Made by a program: the position numbers and the translations under genes
The notes under the pieces: generated by a model
Told to the model about the DNA's origin: nothing
Database searches by the model: none
What the model saw: only the letters and a program-made list of their open reading frames with translations
Assembly (NCBI GenBank): GCA_023151315.1
Contig: JAKLJE010000019.1
Location: 39,531-82,881, forward strand
DNA: 43,351 bases
Source: Bacteroidia bacterium
GTDB taxonomy: Bacteria; Bacteroidota; Bacteroidia; Palsa-965
Reading direction: 5' to 3'
In this document: piece after piece, positions 41,405 to 43,351 of the stretch
Layout: each line of letters opens with the position of its first letter
How positions within the stretch are numbered: position 1 is the stretch's first letter

Positions 41405-43255
41405 ATGTGGTCAGCACTCTCTTTTATTTATGAGGTATACATGAAGCCTCAGCTAAATCAGATATTTCAGCCTCTAACTAAGAAGCAGCTTAAATCAATA
41501 ACGCCACCTCAACTTTCATACGTCAAATTTGATATTCAAAACTTTAAAGGTATTGAGAATGTAACTGTTGATTTGGTGAGAAATGATCTGGTTCTACTGC
41601 TAGGGTTGAATGAATCTGGTAAGTCAACTATTCTTAAGGCAATTGAAGCTTTCGACTTTTTAAATGACCCATCGAAAGAAGAAAATGGTAAATACTTTCA
41701 AAACATCCGTAATAAAGCAGATATAAATTCAAATAAGGAAGTAGTTATAACGGCCTCGATTAGAATTGATAGTAATCTAAATCATTTAACGAATAATAAA
41801 ATCGGTGAGGAGTCGCTAAGTGACGTTGAACTCTCTGAGATAAACGAGTTCATAGATTATTTGAACGTTCAGAAAGAGATCAGAATATCTCGTGTTTTTC
41901 CATTCAAAGGTGGAGAGTTAAAAAACTACTATTACCGCTTTGAGTCCAAGCACAAATTTGCTAAGACTAACCTATCTAGATTAGTAGCGATAGAAGTTGT
42001 AAATATTTGTCCTTTCATTATATATTTTGAGGATTTTAAGGATCGTATTCCGGAAAAAATATTTGTAAGTAAGAAATCTGATTCATTTGATAGTTCGTGG
42101 TTTGATATTATTGACGGACTCTTTTTTAATACGCATGAAGAGTTTAGTGTTGATTCTTTTGTGAAATATTATTCTAAAGGAAAGCAAAGGATTGACGATG
42201 CGAATTCGGTTCGAAACAGAGTAAACAAAACTTTAAATGAAACATTTACTAAGAAATGGAAAGAATTGTCCGGTGTTAAAGATATTAGTAGCGCTGAGCT
42301 AAATTTTAACCCTAGACCTAGTCCACACTTTATTCTGAAAATAACAGATAGCGATGGTACCTCCTTCTCTGTTGATGAAAGAAGTCGCGGAGCATTATGG
42401 TATTTATCTTTCTTGATGAAAACAGAGTTTAGAAGTAAGCGTATGCGTGCGGATTATGGTAAGCCGGTGTTCTTGATTGACGAGCCTGCATCGAATTTAC
42501 ATGCGAACGCACAACAGAATATGGTTGCAGATTTTACTAATCTAGCCCGTAACACTTCTATTATTTATACCACTCACAGTCAGTATTTAATTTCACTTTA
42601 CAATATTAAGAATACCTATATAATTGAAAGGAACGATGGAAGGGTGCTAGCTACAAGATGGAGTGAGTTTATAAAGCGTCCAAAGAATAGAAGGCCAGTC
42701 ACGTATTATCAACCGCTTGCGAATCTACTTCAGATCATTCCGAATACTTTTGACATTCCGTGGAAAAAGTGCGTGTTGACTGAAGGTCCTTCTGATAGGC
42801 ATATACTGTTTACCTTTTATCACATCCTTTTTGATAATACGCCAGATTTCGTGATCTATCCAGGGATTTCAGCAAATGATTTGGACAATTTAATTTCATT
42901 GAATATAGGATGGAATGCAGAATTTAGGATACTTCTTGATTCTGATAAAAAGGGTAAAGAACAACGCTTGCGATACCTTGAAAAGTATCATCTATCTGAC
43001 GAAGTTGTGCGGTTATTACCTGATGAAAATTCAGTAATCGAAGATTATTTGTTGCAGGAAGAACTAAAAGCTATGTACACGTTGATACATAAAGTCGATC
43101 GAGTAGATGATTTATCTAAGAAGGATATTGCAACAATGTTTGCGTTGGCAAGTGAAACGAAAAGCGTGATTCAGGATATTAAGAATCGTCGTGTGTTTAG
43201 TGATTCAACTCTTCAAAAGTTTAAAAATATTTTAACCGATTTGAACATTAAATAA
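41405..43255 (+). CDS. OLD-family ATPase with TOPRIM nuclease-type domain
   Basis: A 616-residue protein. The ABC-type ATPase half has Walker A GLNESGKST (67-75), a signature-like SVDERSRGALW (322-332), Walker B VFLIDEP (355-361) and the H-loop TTHS (389-392). The C-terminal half is a TOPRIM domain: VLTEGPSD with E460, and LDSDKKG with D512 and D514. This is the layout of OLD/GajA-like overcoming-lysogenization nucleases. ATG 41405 follows AGGAATT; the ATG at 41441 (MKPQLNQ) has a better GAGG 5 bases upstream, so the protein may be 12 residues shorter. No GajB-like helicase follows within the 96 bases left, so a Gabija assignment is not supported. Confidence 0.88.
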   Translation: MWSALSFIYEVYMKPQLNQIFQPLTKKQLKSITPPQLSYVKFDIQNFKGIENVTVDLVRNDLVLLLGLNESGKSTILKAIEAFDFLNDPSKEENGKYFQNIRNKADINSNKEVVITASIRIDSNLNHLTNNKIGEESLSDVELSEINEFIDYLNVQKEIRISRVFPFKGGELKNYYYRFESKHKFAKTNLSRLVAIEVVNICPFIIYFEDFKDRIPEKIFVSKKSDSFDSSWFDIIDGLFFNTHEEFSVDSFVKYYSKGKQRIDDANSVRNRVNKTLNETFTKKWKELSGVKDISSAELNFNPRPSPHFILKITDSDGTSFSVDERSRGALWYLSFLMKTEFRSKRMRADYGKPVFLIDEPASNLHANAQQNMVADFTNLARNTSIIYTTHSQYLISLYNIKNTYIIERNDGRVLATRWSEFIKRPKNRRPVTYYQPLANLLQIIPNTFDIPWKKCVLTEGPSDRHILFTFYHILFDNTPDFVIYPGISANDLDNLISLNIGWNAEFRILLDSDKKGKEQRLRYLEKYHLSDEVVRLLPDENSVIEDYLLQEELKAMYTLIHKVDRVDDLSKKDIATMFALASETKSVIQDIKNRRVFSDSTLQKFKNILTDLNIK

Positions 43256-43351
43256 GAACTAGCTAGAAATAAACTGTAATAGTCGAGACTTGATCTGACA
43301 GTCAAGGGTCAAAAATCATTCACAGAACTCAGGCGAAGATAGCGCGTTGCT

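Noticed and set aside
41405-43255. Gabija system
   Set aside because: The ATPase-TOPRIM layout fits GajA, but no GajB-like helicase is visible in the remaining 96 bases.
1-43351. tRNA, rRNA, riboswitch or transposase genes
   Set aside because: I looked for cloverleaf-like segments, rRNA signatures, known aptamer motifs and transposase motifs and saw none, although a covariance-model search would be more sensitive.

Overview
The window comes from a member of the Bacteroidota. Three things support this. Several genes have the phylum's TAnnTTTG-type -7 promoter box, including a good TTTG-N19-TATCTTTG pair before the bL31 gene. Three exported proteins carry type IX secretion (T9SS) C-terminal sorting domains and a PorQ homologue is encoded beside them. 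Lineage-typical families are also present (GlmU-like TIGR03991 type, BT_3928-type DoxX protein, DUF1599, CdaA beside FolP). I cannot place it below phylum. Housekeeping DNA is near 50% G+C (a hand-counted 60-base line at 30001 has 30 G+C). The last third is much more A+T rich (17 of 60 at 39001).

Layout. 1-9367: bL31, a T9SS-sorted Asp-box protein, a GlmU-like nucleotidyltransferase, Lon, a second large Asp-box T9SS cargo protein and PorQ. 9486-13385: a third T9SS cargo protein, PBP4-type DacB and a DUF3307 membrane protein. 13387-16483 (minus): bestrophin channel, beta-carbonic anhydrase, polysaccharide-lyase-like lipoprotein and a predicted outer-membrane protein, the last three overlapping or nearly so. 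16592-21482 (minus): DUF1599, BT_3928-type DoxX protein, an orphan peptide-type ABC permease, TpiA and a MORN-like protein, ending at a strong terminator. 21524-23395 (plus): FolP and the c-di-AMP synthase CdaA. 23733-25352 (minus): RuvX, peptide deformylase and a TPR lipoprotein. 25669-33403 (plus): DapD, two related exported proteins of unknown function, a GT9 glycosyltransferase, a CCA-adding-type nucleotidyltransferase, PrmC and a GT2 glycosyltransferase.

34238-43255 is an accessory, defence-like region. It begins after about 550 bases of composite intergenic repeats. First comes a gene pair: a trypsin-like protease fused to a DUF900-type alpha/beta hydrolase, then a membrane-anchored HEPN-like protein. 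Next is an A+T-rich cassette: a ComEC-like metallo-beta-lactamase-fold protein, a single polypeptide combining E2-like, E1-like and JAB deubiquitinase-like domains, and a predicted four-helix membrane protein. The last gene is an OLD-type ATPase with a TOPRIM domain. The E2-E1-JAB cassette is the best candidate for a little-described system: it has ubiquitin-conjugation enzymes but no separate ubiquitin-like protein or CD-NTase in view.

The intergenic regions hold several unrelated repeat types. The most striking is 32290-32619, a mirror-image array of short hairpins separated by the hexamer GATCGG on one side and its reverse complement CCGATC on the other. Several genes also have a -7 box ending about 4 bases before the start codon, which suggests leaderless mRNAs.
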